Assembly: GCA_030248295.1 (NCBI GenBank)
Contig: JASANH010001140.1
Location: forward strand, 1 to 64,000
Length of the DNA: 64,000 bases
Reading direction: 5' to 3'
Origin: Mesodorylaimus sp. YZB2_4
Taxonomy: Eukaryota > Nematoda > Enoplea > Dorylaimida > Dorylaimidae
Below, in pieces: positions 21,164 through 32,149 of the stretch. A program made the translations under genes and the position numbers. Each line of letters starts with the position of its first letter. The stretch's first letter is position 1. The notes beneath the pieces were generated by a model. It saw nothing but the letters and a program-made list of their open reading frames with translations, searched no databases and was not told the DNA's origin.

Positions 21164-22910
21164 CTATTCGTAATGTTGGGGCGACTGATTTGGCGGGGCA
21201 ATTTTTTGATAATCCAGTTCCAGAGAGCCGAAATAGTAACGTAGGTTCAGCAGGCGTAAATCCAAATGTGTTTGATCATGGCGATGGAGTGATTGAGGAA
21301 CCCCCTGGGGTGTAACCAAATTTTCTAGAATTCGATCCGCCTTGGAATTGGATGGTTGACTGCTTGAAACAGCAGCCAACTTGTTGATAATCACTTGATT
21401 TTCATCAATTGCCGCATAAAGATCATTAAGGCTGGTGTGGCCATTCAATTCGTTGCGTGTGTAGAGTTTTAATGGTTTCTGTATGATATGCTCGAAATTA
21501 GGGAGCACAGAAAAATTTTCAGAGAAGATTGGGTGTGAAATAATAGGACCAGTGTATTGGGTAATGGTCCCTATCCGTCCTTGGTAGATCCATAATTTGT
21601 CACTATCGTCATGAAAGAAGACTTCGTCCACCAAGTCACAATCGGCGGGTGGTGAACTTTGATGGGCAATATTTCTTTTAGGGTCCATATAGGCCATAAA
21701 TGTGTGATCACGAACAGTCAAGTTCATTGGTATCCACTCCATGCAATGTGAAGGTGTCATTGGCAACAAGACGTATTCCTCGACTGGTGTACATGGCCAA
21801 ACTTCTAATAGTCTTCCATTGAGTCGAGCCATTATTTCAGTTTTGTTGAGAAGATGACGCGCGACAAGGGTTGGTTCTGAGTGGGCTAATATGAGGTCCA
21901 GATGTTGCATCTTCTGTAACGATTGACATGTTTTTGTGAAGGCGGCATTAAGACTTGTGATCATTTGACCTTGAGTTTCTGTGATTGATTGCAATCAGGC
22001 TGAGAGTAAGTCGGTTGCATCCTGAACTGCCTCCTTTTTCAGTGCTTCATGTGTTGCATCGAGTTCAGGTTTTTGATCAGATCGCTTTTGGCGCATGACT
22101 TTGAACTTGTGGACTATTGGGATCTCTTGATCAGCTATTATGGCCCGAGTGCCATCGCATAGCGAGACTTCTTTAGCATTGTCCATGTCCCATGTCAGTC
22201 CGATTACTTGGTCGTCACTGAGGAAACGTGCATCCCAATATTTTCCATAGAACGATTTCCACTCAATGAATTCGCATTGTGCGTTCTTTGCAGATTCCCA
22301 AATGAGTCTTGATTTGTCTCGTAGAGCGCAAGTCTTTGTGAAATGATCGCAGTGGGCTGTACTTCCTAGATTACTCTCCATTGTTCTTCCAAAGGTTTCA
22401 TATACTTATCCAGCGACAATATAGCAATTGATTACTTCGCGTGAGTACCACTTGCAGCAGTTCCATGCATTCCCATTGGTGTACGGATATTCAACATAGT
22501 TTTCTGTATATGCGACACTGTCACTTCCTAAAAGAGTGCCCTCCGAGCAGCGGCGTGATTAGTGCATGTCGCGACATTCGTTCTCGTAAACGTCTACTTC
22601 GATTCCCTTCAGATTGTGATCCCACCCAGATACAGCAAAGTTGGTCCAGGCGGATTTGATTGTCTCCACCTTCCGACACCGATAGGCAATGCTTTCATGA
22701 CGAGCAATATTTCGTTTGAAGATACGAATTGATCCTGTTTGAACGTCACCTGTGGAGTTGGTTGGAGGCGCTGGGCATATAGTGCGGATGGATAGATCGA
22801 TAACGATTTTGGCTTCATGTGCTTGACATAGCAGTGGCTTGATGCCATGGGAGGTTTGAATGCAGGCGAGAATGAACAGTAGTGAAATGAAACTAGACAT
22901 ACCAAGACGT
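21164..22910 (-). pseudogene. BEL-1 envelope-like glycoprotein region with three in-frame stops
   Basis: This region is in frame with the DUF5641 part. A hydrophobic leader-like segment (MSSFISLLFILACIQTSHG, from about 22,900) is followed by Cys-rich sequence. Stops occur at 22,559-22,561, 22,406-22,408 and 21,995-21,997. A basic site RQKR near 22,090 could be a furin-type cleavage site. Past it lie LILAHSEPTLVAR, EVWPCTPVEEYVLLPMTPSH and YMDPKRN, all conserved with the second BEL env at 62,869-64,000. The pattern of Cys, proline and YMDP reminds me of glycoproteins of chuvirus type captured by BEL elements, but this was not tested. No C-terminal transmembrane helix as clear as in BEL-2 is seen. 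Confidence 0.6.
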
Positions 22911-23734
22911 AGCTTCGGTGTCCTTGTAGTTGATCGCTTGCATGTTGGTTTGTGGTCTGTAGATTCTTCTTCGGACTCATCTTCTTGAGCCGCGTGCTCC
23001 GCGATGCGACGTGTTGCGAGTTGAGCAGCGTGACGTTTTGTTCGCTCCTTGGAAGTTTCTTTGGGTAGTGAGAGGCCAGATGCCTCTGGAGACGTGGTCA
23101 GAGGTTCCAAATTCACTGAAGAAGGTTCGGACGAGGTTGAACATTCCATGGGATACAAGTGTGTGATTGACCTTGTGAGAACTGATCCAGATGGCAGACG
23201 AACTTTTGCCGCCCTTATTTGACTGTCGCCACTGGGAATGACTTCGGTAATCTGCCCCAAGGGCCAGGTTCCGCGTGGTCCTTCATTCTTGACAAGTACG
23301 ATGTCTCCAACTTTGGGAGTAACTGGAACGTTTCGGCGTGGTACTTTGAAGGATGTAGCTGTGCGTTCACGGAGACTAAGCAGATATTCTTGTTTCCAAA
23401 TACGCCAGAACTGTTCAAGGTGCTTTTGTCCATTGTTTCACAGCGCAAGAAGACGATCCTTTGGGGAACGATGCTCTGCGTGAGTGGGATCCTGGGGGTC
23501 ATTTGGCAAAGAAGGTGTCCCTGTAGACTGGTTTGGCGTCAGAAAGTGTGCTGGTGTAAGACAAAATCCTGATGAGAAATCTGATCCCACATACACGAGG
23601 GGTCGAGAGTTCAAGATGGCTTCAATTTCTGTTGTCACAGTTTGGAGTTGAATGAAGGTGAGGCGGATGCGTCCCAGTGATTTTCGTAGACTTCGTTTAA
23701 CCAATTGTACCATGCGCTCGTAGTAACCGCCCAT
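22562..23734 (-). pseudogene. BEL-1 integrase end plus DUF5641, continuing in frame into env
   Basis: From MGGYYERMVQL at 23,734 the frame runs through LNSRPLVYVGSD, a TGA at 23,438-23,440, KHLEQFWRIWKQEYLLSLRE, GDIVLVKNEGPRGTWPLGQI and VRLPSGSVLTRSITHLYP, the DUF5641 signature of BEL elements. It then continues without a break in frame into an Arg/Ala helix (KRHAAQLATRRIAEHAAQ) and the env-like part. DUF5641 is a C-terminal integrase-associated domain in this family. Confidence 0.8.
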
Positions 23735-24417
23735 TTAGGGAGCTCGTTCTGTATAAATTTCCATTTGATTCCTTGGGCAGCGACATAGGACAAGGTTTGA
23801 CAGTTTGTAATCACTTGACGCCACAGACGATCCAAGGCGCTTTGTGTAAGCTTGAAATTGCCGGCATTGTCTGAATATATGACCGTTGGTTTGCCACGAC
23901 GATTGATGAACCGTTGGAGAGCCAACAGAAATTGCTCTGCTGAAAGATCTGGAACCAGTTCTAGGTGGAGTGCTCTTGTTGTGAGACATGTAAACAAACA
24001 GATCCAGGCTTTGAACGTTGCTGATGGATTCTTTGGATCTTTGTGGTACAGTGGTCCCAAATAATCGAGTCCAGTTGTGGAAAATGGCGTGGCTGGTTGG
24101 ACTCGTGGGTTTAGTAAGGATGGCATTTCTGGCGGTTTGAATGGTCCTTGATCAAATTTTTTGCACTTGCCGCACAAACGTATGTGATGGAAGACCATGG
24201 AGCGACCAGTTGGGATCCAATTTTTATTGCGAATGCTGGCCAATGTGTGAGCTACTCCGGCGTGATACAGTTTGCTGTGATAGCTGGCGACCACCAAGGA
24301 GGTAAAGTGATCGTTTTTAGGGAGCAGAATTGGATGCTTGGCGGCGTCCGGCAAGTCAGCATGTTGAAGGCGTCCACCACAACGGACGATGCCTTGTTCG
24401 TCGATCCAAAGTTTCAA
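23635..24417 (-). pseudogene. BEL-1 integrase
   Basis: The zinc module has H-x-K-L-Y-H-A-G and, 30 residues on, CGKC. The catalytic core has the first Asp in TTGLDYLGPLY and the second in IYSDNAGNF. The catalytic Glu lies in the neighbouring frame (MGGYYERMV, starting 23,734) because of a one-base change in CCTAAATGGGCGG. The enzyme would insert the cDNA into the chromosome. Confidence 0.85.
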
Positions 24418-25603
24418 TTCTTTGACCAGTTGATTGGTCTTACCAGATTTTGTGACTTCGAAAATGTCTGGTAAGCCTTTCTGTTAAACTTCGAGGATCC
24501 ATTTGACTTCAGCCTGTTTGAGTTTATCTGCTGTGAGTTCGTGATTTGGATGTTTGACTTTTGAAACAATTCGGAGTACCCAAGCAGTGACTGATCAATT
24601 TGGTCAAAGATGAAAATTTCTTGTGATTGATAATGGCTTCTAATCCCCGCTTTGGAGCCTCAGGGGCAGCAAGGGTCATGCATTGTCTTCCTTCAGATGC
24701 AACGTTGTTCATGGTCAAGTTGTCCTTTGAATTAGAAGCATCGAATAAAGGCCAGTTCTCCTCGCTTTTCTGGCACAGAAATTCGGGTCCATGCCACCAC
24801 AGAGCGGAATTGAGGAGGACCTTTGCTTAGAGGCCTCTTAAAGCGAGGTCTGCTGGATTGCGTTTCGTATCCACGTAATGGTATTCGGCTTTGAATTGAT
24901 CCTTGATTTGATCGACGCGGTTGCGCACAAACACCGTTAGTGGCTTTTCAGAGTGAAGCCAATAGAGGACACACTGTGAATTCGTCCATACAACGTGGCG
25001 TTGAATAGGCATATGCAGTGATTTAGAAATGAATTCATGACACTTTTTGCCAACGTGTACTGCCATGAGTTCGAGGCTTGGTATTGTCATTGTTGGACGC
25101 AGCGGTGCTAATCGAGCCTTTGCAAAAAGCACTTGCGATTGGATTTCGTTTTCATGGATAATGCGCAGGTATGTGCGAGTGCCATACGCATCCTTGGAGG
25201 CATCGCAAAAGGTGTGCAATTCGTATGTAGAGCCATTTTCCAGGAACCGTCGTACTTCGAATGTGGAAATCGCAGTAAGGTCCTGGGTGATCGATTGCCA
25301 TTGATCGATTGCTGTTGCTAAGATTGGGTCGTCCCAACCGATGTTGTCCTTCCCCAACTTTTGAAGCAGGATTTTTCCTTGCAATAGTGCTGGTGACACG
25401 AGTCCCATTGGGTCAAAAAACGAGGCGATGTGTTTCAGTATTGTCCACTTTGTGGTCGGGTTCTGATGGTTGAACGCTTTGGGTGTTGGAAGGGACAGGG
25501 TGTCACTGTCTGTATTCCATGGGAGGCCCAGAATTTTAACCTTTCCGTGGCTCGATCCTCTGTAGGAATGTGTTTCAACGTTGTTTGTGAATTCGTCATC
25601 CAT
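24418..25603 (-). pseudogene. BEL-1 RNase H and connection region
   Basis: The frame 24,827-25,603 contains KVKILGLPWNTDSDTLSLP, HIASFFDPMGLVSPALLQGK and the RNase H-like pieces TFCDASKDAYGTRTYL, IPSLELMAVHVGKKC and VVWTNSQCVLYWLHS. The last has Asn at the position usually Asp. It ends with YVDTKRNPADLALRGL. After a frame change the tail continues (LLNSALWWHGPEFLCQKS, then NNVASEGRQ) to a stop at 24,524. Order and motifs match BEL pol. Confidence 0.8.
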
Positions 25604-26733
25604 TCACGTGCGTTCATTAATGCCGCGGTGAAGAGCCGTTCAGTTTCATCGTAGAATTTAATGGCGTCTGACTCTGTACTGACTCCTGTGATAATATTGT
25701 TGACGTAAATGTTTTGAGAAATTTTTTCGGCAACTTCACTCCCAGTGTTGCGAAAATGATGGTTGATTGTTGCAGCTAGCAGGAAAGGGCCGCAATTAAT
25801 GCTAAACGGTACCCGCGCGAGCCGGTAGCATTCCAAATTGTTGTCTGTGGAAAGAATTCCAGGGTTGCGTAACCACAGGAGCCGAGTAACGTCCTTTTCG
25901 GTTTCTTGAAGGGCAACTTGTAAAAACGCCTTTTCTATGTCAGCTGCTAGAGCAATTTTTTTCAGGCGGATTCGCAAGATGATAGGTACAACTTCATCCA
26001 GAATAACTGGACCTCGGTATAAGCAATCGTAAAGGCTTTTCGAATCTGGATGGGTTTTTGCTGAGGCGTCGTAGTCGATTCTTAATTTTGTTGTTCTTCC
26101 AGGATTGAAAACTGCGTGGTGGGGAATGTAATGTATTTTGTTTGTGGTTGGCTGCGAAATATCGACTTTTTCGATTACCCCTTTTTGTAGTTGATCTTCG
26201 ATGACCTTTCGATACTGGTCAAGGACGACCAGATTTGATTTGTATCGATTGACCAACGACGTTAGACGTCCTAAGGCAAGTCCAAAATTTGTGGGCAATG
26301 CCGGATTCTTATCTCTCCAGGGCCAAGTGACAGCGTACTGACCGTCTTTGTAGAGTACAGTCTTTTCGAAATTTTGCACAGCAGCTTCGTCTCCAGGATC
26401 CATAGCCTGGTCCTTGATGCCTAGTGTTTCTGGGTTCCACATGAAGCTGAGGTCTAGTCCCGTTGGTAGAGGTGTGTTCGCTGTAAACTGCATGTCGTTG
26501 TCTTGCGTCACAGAACCGGACCAAAGTGCAGCGATTGTTGTGATTGTGCTGGTTTCGTTGTTTGTCATTTCGGTTTGCCTTCCTCCTAGGAGCCATCCCA
26601 GCGAGGAACTGATCAAATGCAGACCTGTGGGTGTTGATATTTTCTCTCTTGTCAAGAAATCCCACATGTAGTCCGCTTCGATGAGGAAGTTAATTGGCGT
26701 TGTTTCGGGTTGGACGGGAATTGAATCCGCCAA
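25435..26733 (-). pseudogene. BEL-1 reverse transcriptase, active site altered
   Basis: 432 residues. After a linker (TPTGLHLISSSLGWLLGGR) the RT domain shows HHAVFNPGRTTKLRIDYDAS, SLYDCLYRGPVIL, IALAADIEKAFLQVAL, FSINCGPFLLAATINHHF and NIYVNNIITGV. The last is the YVDN/YVDD catalytic box of BEL elements with Asp replaced by Asn. MNAREWMTNS closes the domain before a frame change at about 25,600. The element's cDNA synthesis would depend on it. The mutated box makes this copy inactive. Confidence 0.85.
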
Positions 26734-26826
26734 TGGCAGATCGCGGAAAAGTGTATGAAAACGATTGACGTCAATAAGTGCCCTTTGGATTGCACCTGTG
26801 ATTGTTGGTATGACGTTCGCGTTGAA

Positions 26827-27453
26827 TCAAACGAGTTGACCATTCGGGAGACGAATTCGGACTTCCGTGGCCATCGATTGGATCTCCTTTGGAGGAGCTT
26901 GACCAAACGTGTAAACTGACAAGCGTCCAGCGGGTTTGGGTTGTAAGCGCAGTTGATTTGCCAGTCGCTCTGTGATGTAGCTTTTCTGGCTTCCATTATC
27001 GAATACACCTCGTGCAGTGAAAGCGTGGTCGTTGCCACTTGAAACGAAGGTTGTCAATGCGATTTGCAGGAGCAAGGTGCCTTGTGATGCCATTAGAGTG
27101 TGTGCTTCTCCCTGAAGGCCAGTATTTGTTGGAGGCAATGCCTGCGCGGGTATTGGATTGACGACCAATGTTGTGGAACGTGCAGCGTCTGGATAGCGAT
27201 CTGGACATATGCTGGAGTGATGATGCTTGACTTTGCGGCATGTGAAACATGGCCTAATCCTTTTGCATTCCTGGGTTGAGTGATTGGGTTTCAAGCAGTT
27301 GAAACATAGGCGTTGTTGCTGCAATTTTTGTTTCCTTGCGAAAGCCGTTGTGATGCTGATGCATTCATCGGCAAAGTGACCTGTTTTAGCGCAGAAAGGA
27401 CAAGCGCGACCACCCGTCTGGCGTTCATTGTACGGCGGTTGATGGGTGACCAT
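26827..27453 (-). pseudogene. BEL-1 zinc knuckles and aspartic protease (DUF1758-like)
   Basis: CPFCAKTGHFADEC and CFNCLKPNHSTQEC are two CCHC knuckles, followed by a CFTCRKVKHHHSSIC variant. About 100 residues later GVFDNGSQKSYITERLANQL marks the protease active site; it reads Asp-Asn-Gly where the family normally has Asp-Ser/Thr-Gly. The frame ends at 26,827 and the RT lies in another frame. Roles are RNA binding and polyprotein cleavage. The altered active-site triplet probably kills the protease. Confidence 0.8.
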
Positions 27454-27528
27454 TGTTGGTTGTTGTGTGGTTGTTTGTCGATTGAACCGCTACTTGGGTG
27501 CCGACTGCTAACGATTCGTGGATTTGTT

Positions 27529-28545
27529 CTAGTGTGCTGGAGGTTTGGACTGCGATGAAGTGAATGACGCACTTGCAGTTGATTGTGGGCGCCCTCTTTT
27601 GAAGAGATTCGGTCTCCAATGGGCGGCGTGGTCGGATTCATGGGTATCCTTGGGTCCCGAAGCTTGATACGCGCTTTCATAAATTTGCAAGTATGCGCAG
27701 AGCTGTTCTCTCAGAGTATCCACATCCCATTCCTCTTCGGATTCCTCACGTTTGATTTCCATTCGTTCCAAGACGGCTGGTGGAAGTTTGCGGTGGATGA
27801 GCATGTAGAAATGCGATTGGTTAACATCTTCTCCCAGGGCCTGCATTGCGTTTAGGTGCATGTCCAGTTGATCGACGATTGGTCGAAGATTCCGTTGTTT
27901 TGGTGCAAGTGCTAGGTCCATCAATGCCGTGTGATGCGCTTTTTTGATTTGGGCATCATTTCCGAACCTTGCTTTGAGCAAATCCAATGCGGCTGGATAA
28001 TTTGCGGCTGTGACTACGAGACCTGTAACAACTTTAGCAGCATTATTAGTTAGCTGGCCTACCAAATACGCCATTTTGTCGACGTCGCTTATTGTTTGGC
28101 TTTGATGGATCGTCACTCGGAATCGGCCCAAAAAATTTTGCTGGTGAGGAATATTCCTATCAAATGTGGGAAATGTCAGCTCTGGTAACTTTGTGGTTGT
28201 GGCTGGACGAGCGGCTTGTCCAGCTTCGACTTGTGCTTGCGCTTGTGTTGCAGCTGCTTCTTAGATTGCAGGTCGTTTGGCGGCAGATTCGGCTTCTGCA
28301 TCTTCTTTGACCTTGATGTTCGTCAGACGACGAATTATGGCGCTGACGTCAGCCAGGATGACATCTACTTGAGTTTGTAGCATAGTGGCCTGTTTAGCCT
28401 GCTCGTCTGCAGTTTTCTGATCAGCTTCTGCCGTCCACTCATGTGACAAGTAAGGAATTTGTACCTTTTCAAATAAAGCTTTTTGAATTTCCAGTTTTGT
28501 TCGATAGCTTTCGATTTCAGACAGAAATTCGTTTCTGTCATCTGT
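27529..28545 (-). pseudogene. BEL-1 gag, DUF1759-like, frameshifted with stop
   Basis: The gag start is near 28,545 (MTET). A frame change at about 28,535 leads into an N-terminal coiled coil (IESYRTKLEIQKALFEKVQ, then SHEWTAEADQKTADEQAKQA). An in-frame TAA stands at 28,261-28,263. The core then reads KLPELTFPTF and continues with KMAYLVGQLTNNAAKVVTGL and ARFGNDAQIKKAHHTALMDL, a standard DUF1759 pattern. The frame closes at 27,529, and the zinc knuckles lie in another frame further on. It would form the particle core of the element. The hAT insertion lies just upstream of the start. Confidence 0.8.
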
Positions 28546-28623
28546 GTCGTTTTATTCGTTATGGTCCTGCGGACGGTTTTGTACGGTTTGTTTGACTTCC
28601 CTTGACATCGTGTAAGGAAACTG

Positions 28624-28741
28624 TACCCGACCCGACTCGAGGTCTGACATTCAAAACCCAAACACGACCCGACCCGAGGGCTACTTTACCCAAACCCGAC
28701 CCGACCCGCGAAATCCCTTCTAAACCCGACCCGACCCGACC
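28624..28741. repeat. Left subterminal ACCCG-rich array of the hAT
   Basis: Multiple CCCGACCCGA units interrupted by short spacers, in the opposite sense to CGGGT units at the right end. They are likely transposase-binding sites. Confidence 0.75.
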
Positions 28742-28811
28742 TGATTTTTTTCTAAAAAAAGTTTTTTTGACAAAAAGTTTTTCGCAGTATTTATTTCTGA
28801 CGCTGAAGAAA

Positions 28812-30915
28812 TATGTTCTTTCACGAAAATAGAGGCTTCTCATCAAAATGGCGCACAAAAAGTAAATTGCAAACGGTTCCAGGGGCCAATCGATTTCGCA
28901 AATCAGTCACTGTCAAACCTCCATATCTAAAAACTGACTCAGAGGCAGCGCTTGTTGCTGGCACCAACAAAAACTTTCTAGCGAGCACAGCTAATTTCGG
29001 ATATCTGTCAAAATTGAGCCCTCACCAATTCAGTACTTCAGTACATGAGACTGGAATAGCTTGATCGCCCAAATATGACTGCAATTTATCCTTATTCCCA
29101 TGGCAAAAATGGGAAAAACTGATTTAATAAGCTGTCAGCAGCAACAGCAGAACGTTTCGCTGGCGGCTCCTTCTCCGCTGGCTGTCCCATGCCATCCAGA
29201 ATCAAAGATAGATCAGATCCAGGTTCAGAAATCAATTGACGAATTATTCGATGAGTACTGACCTTGTCACCATACTCAATAGTCTCAAAATTCAGGTGTC
29301 GAAAAGACGGATGAAGAACGCAAGCAATTCGATGTTCATTTTCGATGATCAACTTGCGCTAAACATTGTCACGAAGCTTCCAGGCCTTGAATCCAAACAA
29401 GGTCATTTTTAGCAGGCTGTAAGCAATTTAATAGTCGCTGAAACTGAGAAATGACTAATGGCAGTGTTGGATATTTTGAGGAGGTTTCGAGTTGCAAAAT
29501 TGTGTCACAGAACGGCTTCAGTAGCTCTAAAAGCTTTTCTAATGTTTCACGATCAATATCGTCCAGTCGATGCTCCTCATTTCGACCAAGCAGCAGAATC
29601 TCCAGCTCGTCAAGAACACTTATTACCGATTCGATCATATCGATTTTAGAATGCCACCGTGTTTCGACTTTGGGTTTTACTGCCCTCGAGAGTTGCTGAA
29701 AAAAGCCTGCAGTTAAGGCATACAGAATTCGCAAAAGTCAAGCAAGCTTACACATTTTAAATGACTTTTCCGGATGAAACCAACGAGATCATTGCAAGCG
29801 TCGATTGCCGTCACCGCTTTCTCCACAAATTCAATCGCAGATCCATTGATTTCATTAATGTTTGTTCTCTGACGTCCATGAACAAAGGCGTTCTTGAGCT
29901 CTGTGTTTAGAACGTGAGCAGCACAATTCAAGCGAGTATTGTTTCGAAGCGCCACCCGAAGATTGCTGCCTTCGTCAGTGACAAAAATTAGGTTACGAAC
30001 AGAAGTTTCAGTAAAACCGAATTCGACAAGTTTCTAGAAAAAAGATTCGTAACCCCTTAGCCTGCAGCCGCATCAGCATCAGCTCACCTCACTCAGGACC
30101 TGCTGCACATTTTCACCAGTTTGCCGCTTATCTGAGTCCTATGAATAAAGGCCGACCAACACCGACTGTGAATGCCAATCATCGTCGATGAAATGGCCAG
30201 TGATTGCAAGAAAAGAATTTTTTTATAATCATCTGTCCAGAAATCGGTTGTTAAGGCACCGCCATATTTGGTCATTATCTTAAAAGAAGAGATTTTAAGG
30301 TCTAAGGCGAATAGTTCTTACAACAATTACTTACTGGAATAATCCTTGACTCGCTTAATGTCGTCCAATAGTTTTTGGATCCAGAAGCAATTGATCGATT
30401 TCCACAGCGCCATGCTTGCTTCCTATTCGAGAACAGCTTTGATCAGCTTTTGGAAGCCCTCTCCATTGACTATCTGCAAAAGTTCGTTTTTAACTTCGAG
30501 AAATAAAAAGACACATCCAAATATACAGTACCTCGAAAGGGCGCATGTCTTTAGCACAAAAGAATGCAAGTGAACGAGTAAATGCATTCTTTGCTGATGC
30601 GTTGATATTTTTTCGAGTCACGAATGAAGTGATTTTCGCCGTCCCAGAGGCAGCTTGAACTTGCTTTGCGATCGTGCGCATCGAGCGAATGGGTCTCAGT
30701 CTTCCCAGTGTAACGCATAAAGCACCAGCATTTCTGGCAGCGGACATAGCCTCAAAAAAACCATTTAAAACTTCAAACATTTGAAAAAAGTCTGGAATCA
30801 CGAGCAATTTACCTGTAGCGCCAGACTTAGAATCAGTGATAATATTAAACTTCTTCCAACACTCGCTCTTCCCTCTCGTGTTACATTTTTCCTGGATATG
30901 CAACATAGATAAAAT
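28812..30915 (-). pseudogene. hAT transposase, intron-containing and broken
   Basis: Exon 1 carries a BED-like finger start (KSECWKKFNIITDSKSGATG). An intron at 30,751-30,812 (GT...AG) precedes a C-Q-K-C pair. Then come SGTAKITSFVTRKN, LAFFCAKDMRPFE and, after another intron, VNGEGFQKLIKAVL with a TAG. Further pieces are GGALTTDFWTDDYKK, RLNCAAHVLNTELKNAF, KVETRWHSKIDMIESV and HRIACVLHPSFRHLNF. The C-terminal dimerisation domain reads LARKFLLVPATSAASESVF, preceded by a TGA after LNW. Frame changes lie near 29,090 and 29,350. The enzyme would cut and paste the element; it is dead here. Confidence 0.85.
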
Positions 30916-31449
30916 TTGAAATTGTTTTATAAAATAATCTGCAAATTTGTAGGCCTACCTGAAATTCCCCTGCATCCAATTTTTTTAGCAATTCGTTTTC
31001 GCTTCAACTTTTTCTTGATTCCAGCCGGCTTGATATTGATAAATCGATGTCATCATCGTTTTCGACCAGTGCTAGCGTGCCTGAGAAAGGGCTTGAGTTG
31101 TTGTGATTCCTGATTTCACTTTCCGCTTCGTTGTTACCGCAACTCAAATAATCGAATGCTTGACTCGATGATATACGGTCCATCGCTTTGTTTGACAGGG
31201 ACGTGAAGAAGCCAAGGATAAGAAAAAATTATGCAAATTTGATGCAGATTATCTGCATCCAGAAACAACTATCGATCTATCTATCTAAAAATATCTAGGT
31301 ACATCTCCATCGACAGTCTCCGAGTTTTCCAGATCCTGCGCATCGGTCTGCACAAATATGATGAGCCTACTCGTAGAATGATATAGGTGGCTTAAATATT
31401 TGAATTTGATTTGCGGTAATTTGAAATTTGAATTTTTGTGTGTCGTAAA

Positions 31450-31577
31450 AGTCGGGTTTTTTGGGCCTCATAATCAAAACCCGACCCGACCCGACCCGAG
31501 AGAAATCGAACCTGACCCGACCCGAACCCAACTTTTCGGGTCGGGTTTTTGGGTTCGGGTAAGGGTCGGGTACCCGA
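31450..31577. repeat. Right subterminal ACCCG/CGGGT array of the hAT
   Basis: CCCGACCCGACCCGACCCGA at 31,480-31,499 and CGGGTCGGGTTTTTGGGTTC near 31,537 give both orientations, allowing a hairpin. Counterpart of 28,624-28,741. Confidence 0.75.
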
Positions 31578-31775
31578 TGTTGGACCTGGCCTTTGAAGGG
31601 GACGTAATGCTCTTGATAGAGCCGACATTATGCGCAATTGGGAGCGCTTCGAATTTGTAATACACAATTTTTTGATTTGAAATTTTGGGAGGGGACAATG
31701 GGAAAATTCTGATCCCTTTGTCAATTTGAATAACTAGAGGAGTTACCCTCCAGGGCAGAGGCGGTGAATTGTTAC

Positions 31776-31789
31776 CGTTCTGCTACCAG
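31776..31789 (-). other. BEL-1 primer-binding site
   Basis: In element orientation TGGTAGCAGAACGG starts one base after the LTR end. The first ten bases match the complement of the 3' end of animal initiator tRNA-Met as known from other retroelements. The tRNA identity is inference. Confidence 0.6.
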
Positions 31790-31790
31790 A

Positions 31791-32007
31791 TGTTGGGAAA
31801 TGGTGGTTGTATTGATTGAAAGTGGGCTACGTTAAAGGAGCGATGTGTAAAAGCAACTTGCTACTCGAACTTTACTGTGAACCTAATGAACAAGCTAGCC
31901 GGGAAGTGAGTGGTTAGGGTTCTGTGTAGTCCGGAAAAGTGGAAAGAGCACCGAAGAGCATAGCGTTGGAAGATATTGGCATTTACTCGAACTCGCAATA
32001 CGCGACA
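31791..32007 (-). repeat. BEL-1 5' LTR (217 bp)
   Basis: The partner of 20,778-20,994. In element orientation it is followed directly by the primer-binding site. Confidence 0.9.
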
Positions 32008-32149
32008 AAGCCAGACTTAGCTTTTATATCAAAATCATTATAAAGCACAATTGAGTTTGTCTTATCAGAGAAAAAGGCGAGTAAAGCGGTTTATTTACCA
32101 CATTTTACGAAGGGCCCTCTACCCGTGGTTATAATTTGGTTCAACGAGC

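Larger units (their letters stand above)
28600..31590 (-). mobile_element. hAT DNA transposon inserted in BEL-1
   Basis: A hAT transposase gene on the minus strand is bracketed by subterminal arrays rich in ACCCG/CGGGT (28,624-28,741 and 31,450-31,577). The exact ends and 8-bp target duplication could not be placed. It separates the BEL-1 primer site from its gag, so it inserted after BEL-1. Confidence 0.8.
20778..32007 (-). mobile_element. BEL/Pao retroelement BEL-1, full length with env-like region, hAT-interrupted
   Basis: Two 217-bp LTRs (20,778-20,994 and 31,791-32,007) begin TGTTGGGAAA and end GCGACA. Between them, on the minus strand, are a gag with DUF1759 features, zinc knuckles, a DUF1758-like protease, BEL-type RT/RNase H, integrase, DUF5641 and an env-like region. 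A PBS-like TGGTAGCAGA lies beside the right LTR. Flanking 5-mers are AAGAC on the left and AAGCC on the right, compatible with a 5-bp target duplication with one change. A hAT element sits between the PBS and gag. Numerous stops show the copy is dead. Confidence 0.9.

Noticed and set aside
28624-28741. ACCCG arrays as telomeric or satellite DNA
   Set aside because: They occur as a pair at both ends of a hAT transposase gene and in opposite sense, so they are subterminal repeats.
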